This document shows, in pieces, positions 48,130 through 60,378 of a stretch of 64,000 nucleotides of DNA. Within the stretch, counting starts at the first letter, position 1, and every line of letters starts with the position of its first letter. A program made the position numbers and the translations under genes. Under the pieces are notes generated by a model. It saw nothing but the letters and a program-made list of their open reading frames with translations, searched no databases and had not been told where the DNA came from. This DNA is from Liriodendron chinense (lineage: Eukaryota > Streptophyta > Magnoliopsida > Magnoliales > Magnoliaceae): contig PVNU02001901.1 in the NCBI GenBank assembly GCA_003013855.2, positions 1 through 64,000 on the forward strand. Direction: 5' to 3'.

Positions 48130-49429
48130 TTATCTTTCATGGATGATACCCATATATACATCATTTGATACCAAGATCTAACAAAAAGTCAAACCAAGAT
48201 TTTTATTCCATCCAAGTCTAAACATTTTCTAATTTATTAATGGTATAAAATATAGCAGTTTGAACGAATTGCAATATGCAATATGATATTTCCATATTGG
48301 GTCTTTTCAATGTTTCATACCATTATATAAATGGGTTTTAAAGATGATGGCATTCATGACATAACACAAGATTTAAATATTTTAATCCTTTATTTATTTA
48401 AAGGTACTTAAAGGTCAAGGAGACATTTAATATTAACAGGAAAATATTCAAATGACCAAATAGCTAAAATATTTATATCTTAAATATCTTACTTCTAAAG
48501 GAGACTTGATCACCTGCAAGCAAGCGTGGCGAGAGCCCTTATTGCATCTTCTACTAAAAAAAATTTACTGCAGAGTAGAGCAGTACACGAGTCGAGTTAG
48601 CTCGGTTGGCTCTCTCGACTTGGTTCGCACTAGCTCAATTTGGCTCGGTTTGAACACCAGGTTCAAACCGAGTCGAGACATTTTTTAGCTCGAAGATTTT
48701 CAAGCTGAGCTCGAGTTGACCCTGGCTCGATTCGGCTCAACTCGAAACTCGATTCGTGTTGACTCGGGTCGAATTTAACTTGACTCGACCAGCTGAAAAG
48801 GGATGTTGTTTAGTCCCACATTAGAAGAGAACAAAGGAATTAGAGATAAAACTCTTTATAAAAGCAAGTGAGGGGTGTCAATGGGCTTGGGGTTGCCTTT
48901 GGGCCCAAATTTTGAATAGTTTTAGGCTGGGCTTTTGGGCTGAGCCTGTTTAAATATTAGTATTTTTCAGGCTCGAATTCAGCTCGAATTGGCTCGAACT
49001 CCGCTCAAAAGCTCGACCAAACCAAGCTGAACATGTCATTCTAGTTCAAAGACGGAGCTCGAGTCAGGGTTGTCTGCTGGTTGAACCAAGCTGAGCTAGG
49101 CCTAGCTTGATTCAATTCGGCTAAGTGTACACCTCTACTTTGGAGTAGAGTAGAATAAAAAATTATTATTATTATTATTTAAACATTTTCATTGCTGAAA
49201 ATTAACTGTATAGCTCATGCCATGGAGGTAACCCATAGGTGACCAGTTCTCTTTCTTGTTATGCTCGATGATAAGGCCCCTGGTGCAAATGGTTTGGATC
49301 CTAGAAGTGCGTTCCCTGGCCTCGATGGTTAGTCCCATTTATACTATACCAATATGTCGGGACAAATTCTAGCAAACATATAAAGTATAAGCATACATGT
49401 AATTTCTGATATCATACCAGTCGAGGAGT
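48130..49429. other. No gene seen; two GCTCGACT-type element blocks
   Basis: Blocks dense in GACTCGAG, GGCTCGA and GAACTCGA words at 48565-48790 and 48866-49140. The second begins AGGGGTGTCAATGGGC like the hAT-type MITE at 8352. Confidence 0.5.
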
Positions 49430-50131
49430 GGGTACTTCCCCTATCCCAAGCTCAAGACAGGTTGGGGCTATGAGGGGCCACTGTGATTAATGTATTTTAT
49501 CCAGATGGCCCATCTATTTTTCTATGTCACTTAGGTTATGAACCCAAAAATGAGGAAGATCTAGGGTTCAAGTGGGCCACACTTCAGGAAGAAGTGGTGC
49601 TAATGATGCCTACCATGGAAACCTTCCCAGGGCCCACCGTCTCGACTTCTTGTATTTAAAGCTATCCGTGTATCTACTCCAATGAGACTACTGTTTCGTA
49701 CCATTATAGGCGAAGAACTAGGTAAGATATGCACTTTTAAGGGAACGGGAAAAAAGAAAAAAAAAATCATCCATCTAATTGAATTGGGTATTTCAGCCTA
49801 AATTCTTATGCTCATCGATGCTCAAGCAAATCATTTTTTCCCCTCGATTGAATCCACCTCGCAGGGATATTTATTTACCATCCAAATGGTTCATAATTAA
49901 GGTCACATCTGATGAAGGGAACAAACAAATATCATCTTGATCCAAAATTTCCGTGGCCCTCATAAGTTTTTCAATGGTAAGAATTAATCCCCATTTTGTG
50001 GTCCACTTGAGCCTTAGATCTGAATCATTTTTTGGCTCATAAATTAAAACAACATGGAAAAATGAATGGACGGTGTGGATAAAACCTATACATTACGTGG
50101 CCCCTCAGAACCCCAGCCGGGAGAAGTACCC
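49430..50131. mobile_element. Foldback MITE with extended arms and internal insertion
   Basis: Outer ends GGGTACTTCCC and GGGAGAAGTACCC pair, followed inward by GTTGGGGCTATGAGGGGCCAC with its mirror GTGGCCCCTCAGAACCCC. About 200 bp of unrelated sequence near 49650-49870 interrupts the centre. Confidence 0.75.
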
Positions 50132-50250
50132 AATTCGTGCCTCAGCATACCATCCTTCCCGCCAATGTGCGATTTGTGCATGACGTAAATACTACAGCGA
50201 AAATGGTAAGGCCCACAAGGCAGATCACCTTGGATTAAAAACCTTCGCGG

Positions 50251-50258
50251 GTGTGTGC

Positions 50259-50312
<54 letters not shown>

Positions 50313-50320
50313 GCACACAC
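50251..50320. repeat. Perfect 70-bp palindrome with (AT)21 core
   Basis: GTGTGTGCGTGTCT (50251-50264), then (AT)21, then AGACACGCACACAC (50307-50320). The two outer arms are exact reverse complements. Confidence 0.95.
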
Positions 50321-50330
50321 ACCAGCAACG

Positions 50331-50459
50331 AGAGCCGTCGACATTGTATTATATAGAGTTTCTCTGAACGCAGGCCTGATAGGGCCCACTTGTTAGAGCC
50401 GCTGACATTGTATTATATAGTTTTTCTCTGATCGCAGGCCTGATAGGGCCCACTTGTTT
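50331..50459. repeat. 64-bp tandem duplication
   Basis: AGAGCCGTCGACATTGTATT at 50331 and its near copy AGAGCCGCTGACATTGTATT at 50395; both units end in AGGGCCCACTTGTT. Confidence 0.9.
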
Positions 50460-50884
50460 CATCACAACTGAGCTCTTTCACACTACCTACATTTATTCCC
50501 CTCGCATGCAAGAGCATCTATTCATGCAAAACTCCAAAAGGGTCTACCAAAACTCCAAGAAGCTCCTGTACACGCTGACTCTTGAAAGGTATACATTTTG
50601 GGAAATCCAGACCGTCCAAATCGCTGACCCGACTGTTGATGTAGCATAAGCGAAGGATTGCACTGAAGAGTCCTTTCTAATTTGGATCACTCACTATTTT
50701 ACTTTAAACCGACCACTTGATACTCATTAAAGGGATGGTTAGGATTGATTGATCAGTATGATTTTAAATGTAAGCTCCATCCATGGTGAGACCTGTAATT
50801 TTGTTTAGTCCAAATAGAAACAAAAAAAAAAAAAAAAAAAAAGAAGCGCCCTTCACTAATGACTAACTCGGTGAGGTATACTCT

Positions 50885-51395
50885 GTAGGGCCCACCTTGA
50901 TGTATATGCTTTATTCATGCGGTCCATCTATTTATCATATCATTTTAGGACATGAGCCTAAAATTGAAGCACATCCAAATCAACCTGTCCATCAGGTGCA
51001 CTAGGATGAATGTAAATCAACCTGTCCATCAGGTGCACTAGGATGAATGTAAATCAACCTGTCCATCAGGTGCACCCCTCGGGTGTTTGGCGTGGTGCCC
51101 AAAAATTAGGCTGATTCAACACTAGTGTGGGCCACAGCATGAGATACAGTTGAGATAACGATTCCTACTATTAAAATTGTCTAGGTTTATTTGCCATCCT
51201 ATCCACTCATCTTACTTGCCGCACTAGTATGAATGGGTTGACCCAAAATGATCAGGACATTCTAAAGGCTTCAAGAACTTGAAGGCACGATTTTTCACTG
51301 TTCCCTATGGTGTGGCCCACCTAAGTCTTGGGTTAGACTAGTTTTAGCATCCATGATGAAAAATGTAGTAGCTCACCTGATGGACGGAATAGATC
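50885..51395. mobile_element. Foldback MITE with 37-bp triplication
   Basis: Left end GTAGGGCCCACCTTGATGTA. Inside, AAATCAACCTGTCCATCAGG recurs at 50977, 51014 and 51051 (period 37 bp). The right arm is partly recognisable by CTATGGTGTGGCCCACCTAA near 51305. Confidence 0.7.
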
Positions 51396-51747
51396 TGATG
51401 AATGACTGGAAGTTGGGCTCTCCACCTGCCTGCGCTGGTCAAGCAATTGGTCTAGAGAAGAGAAGATCGCAGGGAAATAAAAAAAAAATTGAAGGGTTAT
51501 TCCCATAGAGCCGCCTATGTTTAGGATTATTGAGCAAAAACCGCCCGCTTTTAAAATATTCCTAACAAGCCACTTAACCTTTTAAAATATGGAGAAAAAA
51601 CTGCTCCATCGACTTTGAGTAACGACTAGAGACAGAAAATTGCGTCAGCATGTACAAAAAGTCCAAATTACCCTTCTTTACTTTTCAATTCCACAAGTAT
51701 ACTGTATACCCATTCAAAAGGGAATGAGTTGGGCGTGCGTAAGATGC

Positions 51748-52162
51748 AATGGAGCCCATGGATGCTGTCTATGAGATCAATGCTGTTCATTTGTTTTACC
51801 ATTTCATTTTAGGCCAGAGTCCAAAAATGAGACAGATTTGAATCGCAGGTGTTCCACACCAGAAGAAATAGTGGTGATTGAACGGCTACCATTGAAAACA
51901 TGCTGGGCTATGAAAGTTTTGGATCAAGCCAGTATTTGTGGTTTCCCTTCAACCAGGTCCGTGTGACCTTATGAGCAGATTGGATGGCCCTGATAAATAC
52001 TATGGTGGGCCCTAGGAAGTTTTTAACAGTGTTCATCAATATCCCCACTGTTTCATCTAGTGCGGTCCACCTACGCCTTCGATTTGCCATATTTCTTGGC
52101 TCATGGCTTAATTTGAGTTGGCATATTTAATGGATGGGTTTGATCAGACCCAAACATCGCCT
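51748..52162. mobile_element. Foldback MITE (GGGCCCACC family)
   Basis: Arms: TTTACCATTTCATTTTAGGC at the left, CTCATGGCTTAATTTGAG at the right. Landmarks GTCCGTGTGACCTTATGAGC and GTGGGCCCTAGGAAG lie in the centre. Confidence 0.65.
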
Positions 52163-52286
52163 TAGAAACTTTCAACAGTTGCGCCAATGAACAAAACAAG
52201 ATAACCGCCTGTCTTTTCGGCAATCTCGGTGTGGGGAGCGGAATAGGTGCGACCTCAGCCTCAGTCAACTCAGTGCAGCCCTCACG

Positions 52287-52708
52287 GTGGGGCCCACCTT
52301 GATTTATGTATCGTATATCCATGTCGTCCATCCGTTTTTCCTGCTCAAATTATATCATGATTTTAAAATAGAAAATAGTATATCCATCAGAAGGGCCGCA
52401 CTGTGGTGAAAATTTATGATTGAACGCCCACCATTAAAACTGTCTAGGGCCCATCGTAATGTTTATTTGAAATATAAACTTATCAGATAAGGTCACACAG
52501 ACCTTGATAAAACTAAAAATAAATATCTGCTTGATAAAGAATTTTTATGGCCCACAAGAAGTTTTTAATGGTGAATCACCACTATTTCCTGTGTTTTAGT
52601 CCACGTGAGATTTCGATCTGATTTAGTTTTGGTTCCATGTTCTAAAATGATACGAAATACCAGATGGCCGGCGTGGATATACTATAAAGATAACAAGGTG
52701 GGCCCCAC
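52287..52708. mobile_element. Foldback MITE, complete
   Basis: GTGGGGCCCACCTTGAT at the left and AAGGTGGGCCCCAC at the right are exact inverted termini. Both arms carry ATATCCA(T/C)G-type landmarks. Confidence 0.85.
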
Positions 52709-52825
52709 AGTCAGCGCCTTACATTGTTTGGTGTGGCGGCAGTGCACCTAACCCACTCCCTTCTCCCTGTGCAATTTTAGGCTGACGCGACGTTTGGTTG
52801 ACCTGAACATCTCTAACCCTACCAA

Positions 52826-53271
52826 AACGTGGCCCACTGTGATGTTTCTAAGAAATCCACCCTGTCCATCCGTTTTTTCTGCCTATGTTAAGATATTGGA
52901 CCAAAAATAAGGTTGATCCAAAACTTAAGTGAGCCACACGACTGGAAACAATGGAAAGAAGTTTCTTACCGCTCAATGCTGTCTGGGCTCCACTATGATG
53001 TTTATATGCAATCCAAACCGTTCATAAAGAGGAAAAACTGTTTGTAAGGTCATTCTCATTGGGATGTTCTGAAAGAACAAAAATATTAGCCTAATACAAA
53101 GCTTCCATGGCCCATGAATGTTTCAATGGTGGGCGTACAATCTCCACTCTTCTTTGTTGTGTGGCCCACTTGGACTTTCGATCTACCCCATTATTTTATC
53201 ACACACTATAATAACATGGAAAAACGTATGGACAGGGTGGATTTCTCACAAACACTATGGTGGACCCCACC
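52826..53271. mobile_element. Foldback MITE, complete
   Basis: Left TGATGTTTCTAAGAAATCC, right GGATTTCTCACAAACACTA. Internal CCTAATACAAAGCTTCCATG and TGTGTGGCCCACTTGGACTT landmarks. It lies about 540 bp before P450 copy B. Confidence 0.8.
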
Positions 53272-53752
53272 TAGCTTCCGACCTCTGGACGATAACCGGC
53301 CACATGGTTCCATTTTGAAAATAGAGGGCAGTTTTGCCCTTTTATTACATACGGTTTAGGAACCGTATATAACGAAACGGCATACCACGTCAGGCGTTTG
53401 AATGTCTAACGGCTGAAAACTTAAGCGGTTTACTTTAAATATTTTGAAAGCATGCGCTTTTCAAGAAATAGCCTAAAAGGTTGGCAGTTGTATGGAAAAA
53501 ACCCAAAAATGAATTCCCCTGTTTCTATATCCACAAATCAGGTGCGTGGGTCACAAAACAGGGAACCATGGGGCGGGTGTGATATTCATGGTGGGGCCCA
53601 CTTTTTGCAGGGCCAGATTAATGACTTGCATGGTGGGGCCCGCTGTCTACAGTGGACTGGGTCAATCCATTTTTTTTTTTTTTTTTTTTTTTTGACATGT
53701 TAATAAATGAGCGCCGCAGAGCATGGCCTGTGTAACACTAGCAAACCTCATC
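53272..53752. other. Upstream region of P450 copy B
   Basis: Contains GGTGGGGCCCACTTTTTGCA (53591), GGTGGGGCCCGCTGTCTACA (53632) and a T run at 53670-53693. No gene. Confidence 0.5.
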
Positions 53753-53758
53753 TATATA
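53753..53758 (+). promoter_or_regulatory. TATA box of P450 copy B
   Basis: CTATATACAG, about 55 bp upstream of the ATG at 53811, similar in place to copy A. Confidence 0.5.
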
Positions 53759-53810
53759 CAGAGGATGAATGCATGCATACCATTTGCTAGAGCCTTCTCC
53801 AACAGCATCC

Positions 53811-55561
53811 ATGGAATTCCAGTCCCTCTCCATTCCCCTCTTCTTTACTTTCCTCCTCTTGTTCATGATGAAGAAGAAAGGGTGGTGGCCCGCCACCCAA
53901 AACCCAAGTCCTAAACTGCCTCCTGGCCCATCCAAGCTACCCATCATAGGAAACATTCACCACTTGCTAGGACCACTACCACACCGCACCATCATGCACC
54001 TAAGGCTGGGCCATGTCTCTACCATTGTAGTCACCTCTCCAAGAGTGGCTAAAGAGGTGATGAAGACACATGATCTCAGCTTTGCGACACGGCCCAGGCT
54101 TCTCGGGGCTGAAATCATGACCTATGGGTGCATGGATGTGGCCTTCGCACCCTACAGCGATTACTGGAGAAACCTACGGAAGATTTGCATGCTCGAGCTC
54201 TTAAGTGCAAAGCCCGTTGAGTCATTCCGGTCTGTTAGAGAAGAAGAAGCATTGAATCTTATCTGGTCCATCCACGCCTCGGCCAATCATCCAATCAATC
54301 TCGCCGAGAAGATTTTCACATTCACCAACAATGTGATCAGCAGGGCGACCATCGGTAAGAGATGCAAGGACAGAGAAAAGTACGTATCGGTGATGAAGGA
54401 ATCTATCAAAATGATTGGAGGTTTCTCCATGTCTGATCTCTTCCCTTCATGGAAATTTCTTCCAGTGATTACCGGAATGAAGTTCCGGGTCGAGAGGATG
54501 CATCGTGAGTTCGATAGGATCCTTAGTGACATCATTGAAGAACGCAAAAGAGAAAGCATGGTTGTGGCAGACACAAAAGAGGGTGCATCGGATGGTGAGG
54601 ATTTGCTTGACGTTCTTCTGAGCCTTCAGCAAGATGGGGACCTTGAATTTCTAATCACAACCAACAACGTGAAAGCCATTCTATTGGTTAGTATCTCCCA
54701 CAACCCAGTTTAGCAATTAGCACATATGTCTTAATTGATCCAACCATCCAATCGATGGAGCACTGCTTGTACAGCCAAAGATCATAAATCACTCCAATCT
54801 CATGTTCCTGGTGCATTCAATCAAGATATGGCCTAGTAGAACCACCCACTGCACCACTCCGCAGTAACCATGAAGAAAAAACAAAATCATGCATCCATCT
54901 CTTCACCAAAAACGAAAGTTCATTTACTCCATTTCAGGACATGTTCGGAGCGGGGACCGACACCTCATCTACCGCCATAGAGTGGGCCATGTCAGAGATG
55001 ATGAGAAACCCCAGAGTGATGGAGAAGGCCCAGACTGAGGTGAGACAGGCACTCAAAGGCAAGACAGAGATGGATGAAGGAGACACAAATGAACTACACT
55101 ACTTGAAGTTGATTATCAAGGAAACGCTAAGGCTGCACCCTCCTGCGCCCTTGCTACTCCCTAGAGAATGCAGGGAGATGTGTGAAATCGATGGATATGA
55201 TATACCCATCAAGGCAAGGGTCATCATCAATGCATGGGCCATTGGTAGGGACCCACAACATTGGGATGATCCTGAGAGCTTCAAGCCTGAGAGATTTGAT
55301 GGTAGTCCATGTGATTACAAGGGGACCCACTTTGAGTATCTCCCTTTTGGGGCTGGTAGGAGGGTATGCCCAGGTATGATATCTGGAATAGCCAATGTGG
55401 TGCTGCCCCTTGCTCAACTTCTCTACTACTTTGATTGGAAACTCCCCAGTGAAATAAAGCCTGAGGATCTAGACATGACTGAGTCCTTTGGGGCCACAGT
55501 AGGCAGAAGATCTGAATTGTACTTAATTCCCCTCCCTTGTATTCCTTTGCCTAGAAAGTGA
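53811..55561 (+). CDS. CYP71-like cytochrome P450, copy B
   Basis: ER-anchored heme-thiolate monooxygenase; likely oxidises a small plant metabolite such as a terpenoid, substrate unknown. Exon 1 is 53811-54686 and exon 2 is 54938-55561 (TGA stop), giving 499 residues. The phase-0 intron of 251 bp has a GTTAGT donor and a TTTCAG acceptor, just before the I helix. Motifs: N-terminal membrane anchor, PPGP hinge, I-helix AGTDTS (297-302), K-helix ETLR (354-357), PERF (409-412), heme loop FGAGRRVCPG with Cys436. I chose ATG 53811 over the in-frame ATG at 53769 because it aligns with copy A and starts the anchor. Oddity: after Thr60 ten residues present in copy A (LRDLARKHGP) are missing, an exact 30-bp in-frame gap at 53990/53991. 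This may impair folding of the N-terminal region. Closest by eye to CYP71D-type enzymes. Confidence 0.9.
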
Positions 55562-55740
55562 GGGGGTGTTTGGATGCATCAAAATAGCGAATTTATGAAT
55601 TTGGAAGTTCAGTAATTGGTTGCTTCATGAAATTACAAGGCAATGATTTAGAAATTTTATTGTTTGGTTTTCCTTTGTCGAATTAACGATCTTACAAATC
55701 TTTATTTTGGAAGAGAGGTTTACGTTAATTTCTAAAGTCA
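55562..55740. mobile_element. Probable hAT-like MITE abutting the P450 stop codon
   Basis: GGGGGTGTTTGGATGCATC starts directly after the TGA at 55559-55561. Phrases of this form are common at ends of plant non-autonomous hAT elements, and a related phrase occurs at 60384. The right end is not defined. Confidence 0.45.
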
Positions 55741-56650
55741 TTTACAATCATTAGAGATGGAATGATCCAAACCATTCAATTAATGGTCACCGAAATTGAT
55801 GATCTAAATAATATGTGATACAAAGTTTGCCCAATCATGGATATGAAACGTCCATTACTCGTCCCACCTTCTATTGCCCATCTATTTCATAGACCACTTT
55901 GATTGGATTCTATCCATCCAATCAATGGCTAAGAAAATAGATGGTCCATATTTATATTATAATAGCGAAAATCCAATCATTGATCTAGACCATACATCAT
56001 GTGAGACCCACGTTTGAATGCCCATCTCTCTCATAGTTACTTTGATCAAATGATCCAACTAACTATCAATGGCTATGAAAATTGGATGGTCCATTACACT
56101 AGAAAAAGTTGCACCTTTGATTTGGAATGCCCATAATGTGGGGCCCACCTCATATTTCCTCCTCGAGAAACCACTCTAACATGACGTTCCAAACCATCTA
56201 ATCAATAGACGAGACGAACAGTCGATATCTATTATATTGGAGGAGGTCGTATCAGTAATGTAGATTATCCATTAGTGAGAACCACGTTCGTTGTCAATCC
56301 TTATAAAAATTACATTGATCATGTGATCATCTAATCAATGACTACAAAAAGAATTGTCCATATCTATCATGCCAGCTAAATGTCTAACCATTGTCCATCA
56401 TGTGAGCCCGCCTTTAGATCACACATCCATCTTGTACATGATCAAGACCATCCATCATGTGGACCAGCCATTGATTGCTCATCCCTCTAAAAATTCTCTT
56501 TGATCAGAAAATCTTAAGGTTAATCAATGACTCAGGAAATATTGGATGATCCATATCAATTACAATAGAGAAGTTCTTATAATTGATTTGGACATCCATC
56601 TTGTTTGGTCCATCATTAATTACACATTCATCTTTGTTAGTACTTTTTCG
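55740..56650. repeat. Degenerate ~140-bp tandem repeat
   Basis: Variants of ATGGTCCATATCTATTATAC recur at about 55935, 56076, 56217, 56350 and 56538, alternating with TCATGTGAGGCCCAC-like and ACTTTGATCAAATGATC-like text. Two further units lie at 58456-58650 beyond the next element. Confidence 0.7.
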
Positions 56651-58455
56651 TGGCATACTAGTGCACCTTATTTATCAATTACTTAGGTTAGTGAGTCTAG
56701 TATCGGTTGAGCTTAATGAAGATGAAGACCGAAGACTCAAGCGACCTGCTGCGTCAAGGAAGAAGAAACAGGTAAAAGAAATGCCTTGGTAAGCCTTAAA
56801 TCTTGAGCAAACCAAAACCTTTAATCTCTAGATAACCATGGCCCATTTAGACATACTTATAGTCATCTTAAATTGGCCTTAGGTGTCCCAAATGATCACC
56901 CAAAGTTTGGCCAAGGAGGTGCCTCTGCAGCTGCAAAATCCAACTGAAGACAACCATGCAGAGAGGGCTGCCAACTAGTCGTCAAACCAAGAGGAAGTGG
57001 GGCAGCAACCTGCTGAAACCCCTGGCCATTAGACCAACCGGTCATGACCGGTCGGCTGGACTGGACTGACTGGCCGAACAGACCCCAGTCTAAAACAGTG
57101 AACTCTCTGTCCAAATAGGCCTTTGGCCGATCGGTCAGAGACCCCTGTCTAAATGGTCACGACCAGTCGGTACTAGCCATTTGATGCCCGTTTTAAATCC
57201 GTTGCAAGTTTCTTTATAAAAAGGGCATGACTCGTTTTTAGGTGTAAGCAAAGGGATTTTGAGAGGATTGAAGCTACCATTACTGGAAATCATTTGAGAC
57301 TTATTCTTAACCTTTACAAGACATCTTCCTTGTGATTTAAACACTAGAATGAAGTATTCCAAGCTCAAAAAAGAAGATGATCTTGCCCCTCTTTGATCTC
57401 TGGAGTTTGGATCAAGCTTAATAGTTATATTTCTATCCAAAGTTTTATAATGAGATTGTTACAGGTGAGAAACTCTAAGCAACTCATTTCCACTAGTTGC
57501 AGAGTTCTCAAACCTACCCTCTTATCACCTTGGGCATTTCAAAGGCATCACAAGCAAGGTGATTGATCAAATAGATCTGAGGCATTGGCAACGCCACTGC
57601 AACACGATCGGGGGAGTAAAGGAAGCTGATTGAAGCATGGGAGAGCTGAGATCAAACAACCCGAAGCGGCTCTGAACAAGGGACTCATTCGATAAGTAAT
57701 GTTGTCTTTATTAAGAGTCCTTCCACTCAATTCCCTGTGGGAGTTGAGTGTAGAGTTTTTTTGTCAAACACAAACGATGGTCGTTTGCAGATCCTTAGCA
57801 CGTTTGTCAGGCCTAAACATTTAGGGACGTTTACCGTTCCTTGGCACGTTTGTTAGGCCTAAACTAGTCTCCAAGGGAGAGCCTCCGACATGGAAGTGAA
57901 TGTGTGTTGGGTTGAGAGTTAGCCTTGTCTAAAAACTCTGTTTATGGTTGAGAGGTGAACCAGTAAAACCTCTGTGTAAAAGAATTGAGAGGTGAAACTC
58001 ATTTAAAACCTCCGATAGTGAATGCCAATGTGCTCAATTGGGTTGAGTACTTGAACCAGGAGTGGAGTAGACCCAAAGTCGAACCACTATACATGCTTGT
58101 GTTTGTAATTGATTTAAGTACATTGTTGTCTTAGCATTGTATGTTTAATTGTTTAATTATGAATGCCTGGTAGGAATGTATTCTAGGCATTAGATAGGCA
58201 CATCCACACACTAGATATACTTTCGCTAGTAGTGTAAACTTGAGCTCATTGATCCACTCTCTTAGTCTACATAGGTTGCATAGATTAGGAGAATCATTTG
58301 ATTATCTATGCATACTTAGACTAGATAGTTTATTGCTTAAACCATATGCTAGTCGTGTGATTTGACCCACTTAGGCTTGGAAGCCAAAGTGTTAATTGCT
58401 TACTTAGTTTAAATTGATAAAACTGTTAAGTAGGCTTAGAAGCCAAAGTGTTAAT
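56650..58455. mobile_element. LTR-like insertion splitting the ~140-bp repeat
   Basis: Sequence of different character lies between repeat units. It includes ACCGGTCATGACCGGTCGG (57037), CTTTATAAAAAGGGCATG as a TATA candidate (57210) and paired phrases such as GGCACGTTTGTTAGGCCTAAA (57842; variant at 57799). These resemble copia-type LTR and leader sequence. No coding domain, exact ends or target duplication found. Confidence 0.4.
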
Positions 58456-58680
58456 CACCTATTTTATGGATCTCCGTCATATGAGGCCCACATTTCATTG
58501 TCATTCCTCTAAAAAATTACTTTGATCAAATGATCTTAAAGACTAAACAAAGGCTAAGAAATAGATGATCCATATAATTTATTATACTAAGAAAGGACCT
58601 TTGATTGCTCATCACTCTAAAAAGCTACTTTGATCAATGGGTCATAAACTTGATGGTCATATTAGTTTTTCATTAGAACT

Positions 58681-59909
58681 CTCTAGGGCCAACAAAAATG
58701 GATGGCCCAGGTGGCGACTTGGTCCAATCACCGAGGGCCCCATCACTATAATCCTCCCTGAGCCGCTTCATGCACCAAAGATCCTCCGCACATGATAGCC
58801 TCTTCCAGCGTGGAATCCCTAACTTGAGCGGCTCACAACATGCATGCTTGATGCTTAAACACAGCATGGTGAGCTCTCTCCTTAAAAGAAGAGTCAGAAT
58901 CCTCTCTCAATTTACATGTAGAGAGAGAGAAGTGAGCATTTACTACCATTTGCTACCATATATTAGAACATATATAGTTAGAATAGGTAACAGCCTCTCA
59001 CATGGATTGTTTTGTTACATACAGCTAATAGCGAGTTGACTCTACAATTCTGATCTACTTACAATCTCATCGAGTTGACTCAGCCGAGTTTCTAGTCAAG
59101 TCGAGGAGATTTAGAACCATGTATTAAACTATATATGGGTGACTCATCCACCGTACTTACATGCATATTCCCTGTTGTGTATGGCACGTAATCAAAATTA
59201 CATTGATTGGACAACCATAACCATACGCCTGAATCTCAGGTTTCGGAAGAAATAATTCGACCAGATTTCATTATGACTCGGTCATGGTTTGGTATGCATA
59301 TTGGACAGTATAACGCCTAAATGGGCTTTAAAAAACAAAGAAAGAAACAAAGAAAAAACAACTGGAACAACCAGGGTCTGGATGAGTCTGACTCAGCTTG
59401 TTGATGACTGAAACTGAGTTGAGTCAACTCACTCTTGTTCAACATTCAAAACCATGATCATAAGTAACCATCCAACTAGTAGCCATAGCCGAGGATTGAA
59501 ATCAAAATGGAGATTTTTCAAAAACCAACACAGCATATCATCAAGATCATTCAATCACTAGGGAGTTTTCTCCATCTTTCTGCCCATCGCCCCACACGGC
59601 CCTACTCCAAAATCTCTGTCGAATTGAGCTCCTTTCCCATCTCTCTTCCCACGAAAGCACGGTCGGTTTACTTAACAAGTTAAACAGATCGAGTTTTGGG
59701 TAACCCGTTAAATTAACGAATGGGTTTGGGTTTCTAGATTTTGACCCGTTAGTTAACAGGTTGGGTTTGGGTGAGGGCATTTTAACACAACATGACACGT
59801 ACATGGTTCAACACGACCCGTTGCTAGGCCTACAACAATCTAATGAAGTGGGTGATGCCATAGGAAACAATGTGCAACTCCTCCCGCCCTGGGAACAACA
59901 TAATTAGCA
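58681..59909. other. No recognised gene
   Basis: A minus-strand frame at 58867-58673 has no recognised domain. GAGTTGACTC-type motifs at 59034-59105 belong to the short transposon class seen elsewhere in the window. Confidence 0.45.
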
Positions 59910-60378
59910 GGTGTTACACTAACCGTGTGGGGTCCACCTTCATATAGTTTTTTGTATATCCATGCTGTCCATTTGTTTTCCTATCTCATTTTAGGACATG
60001 ATACCAAACCTTAAGAAGATCTAAATCTCAGGTGGACCATACCACTAGAAAAAATGATGAATGACCATTAAAAACTTTTTTTTGGGCCGCAAAGTTTTGG
60101 ATAAATCTAATCTTTGTATTTTTCCCTTCATCTAGATGTTCCTGACATTATTAATAGGTTGGATTGCAAATAAACATTACTAAAATCTTACAATGGACTC
60201 CTTGGAATTTTTAATGGTGAGGCATTCAATCACCACTGTTTCCAGTGGTGTTGTCTACCGAGGATTGGGATCTGCATAATTTTTGTAAACCCATCCTAAA
60301 ATGGATTGGAGAAAGAATGGACTGAATGTATATACAAAAAATCATCAATGTAGGCCCCACCGTAAGGGTAACACCCAC
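59910..60378. mobile_element. Foldback MITE, complete
   Basis: Left GGTGTTACACTAACCGTGTG, right GTAAGGGTAACACCC. GTGGGGTCCACC and GGCCCCACCG stand at the inner edges of the two ends. Confidence 0.8.

Noticed and set aside
30455..55561. P450 pair as part of a metabolic gene cluster
   Set aside because: No terpene synthase, transferase or other pathway gene is visible in the window.
58673..58867. Minus-strand 64-codon ORF
   Set aside because: Plausible amino-acid composition but no domain, splice partner or promoter signal.
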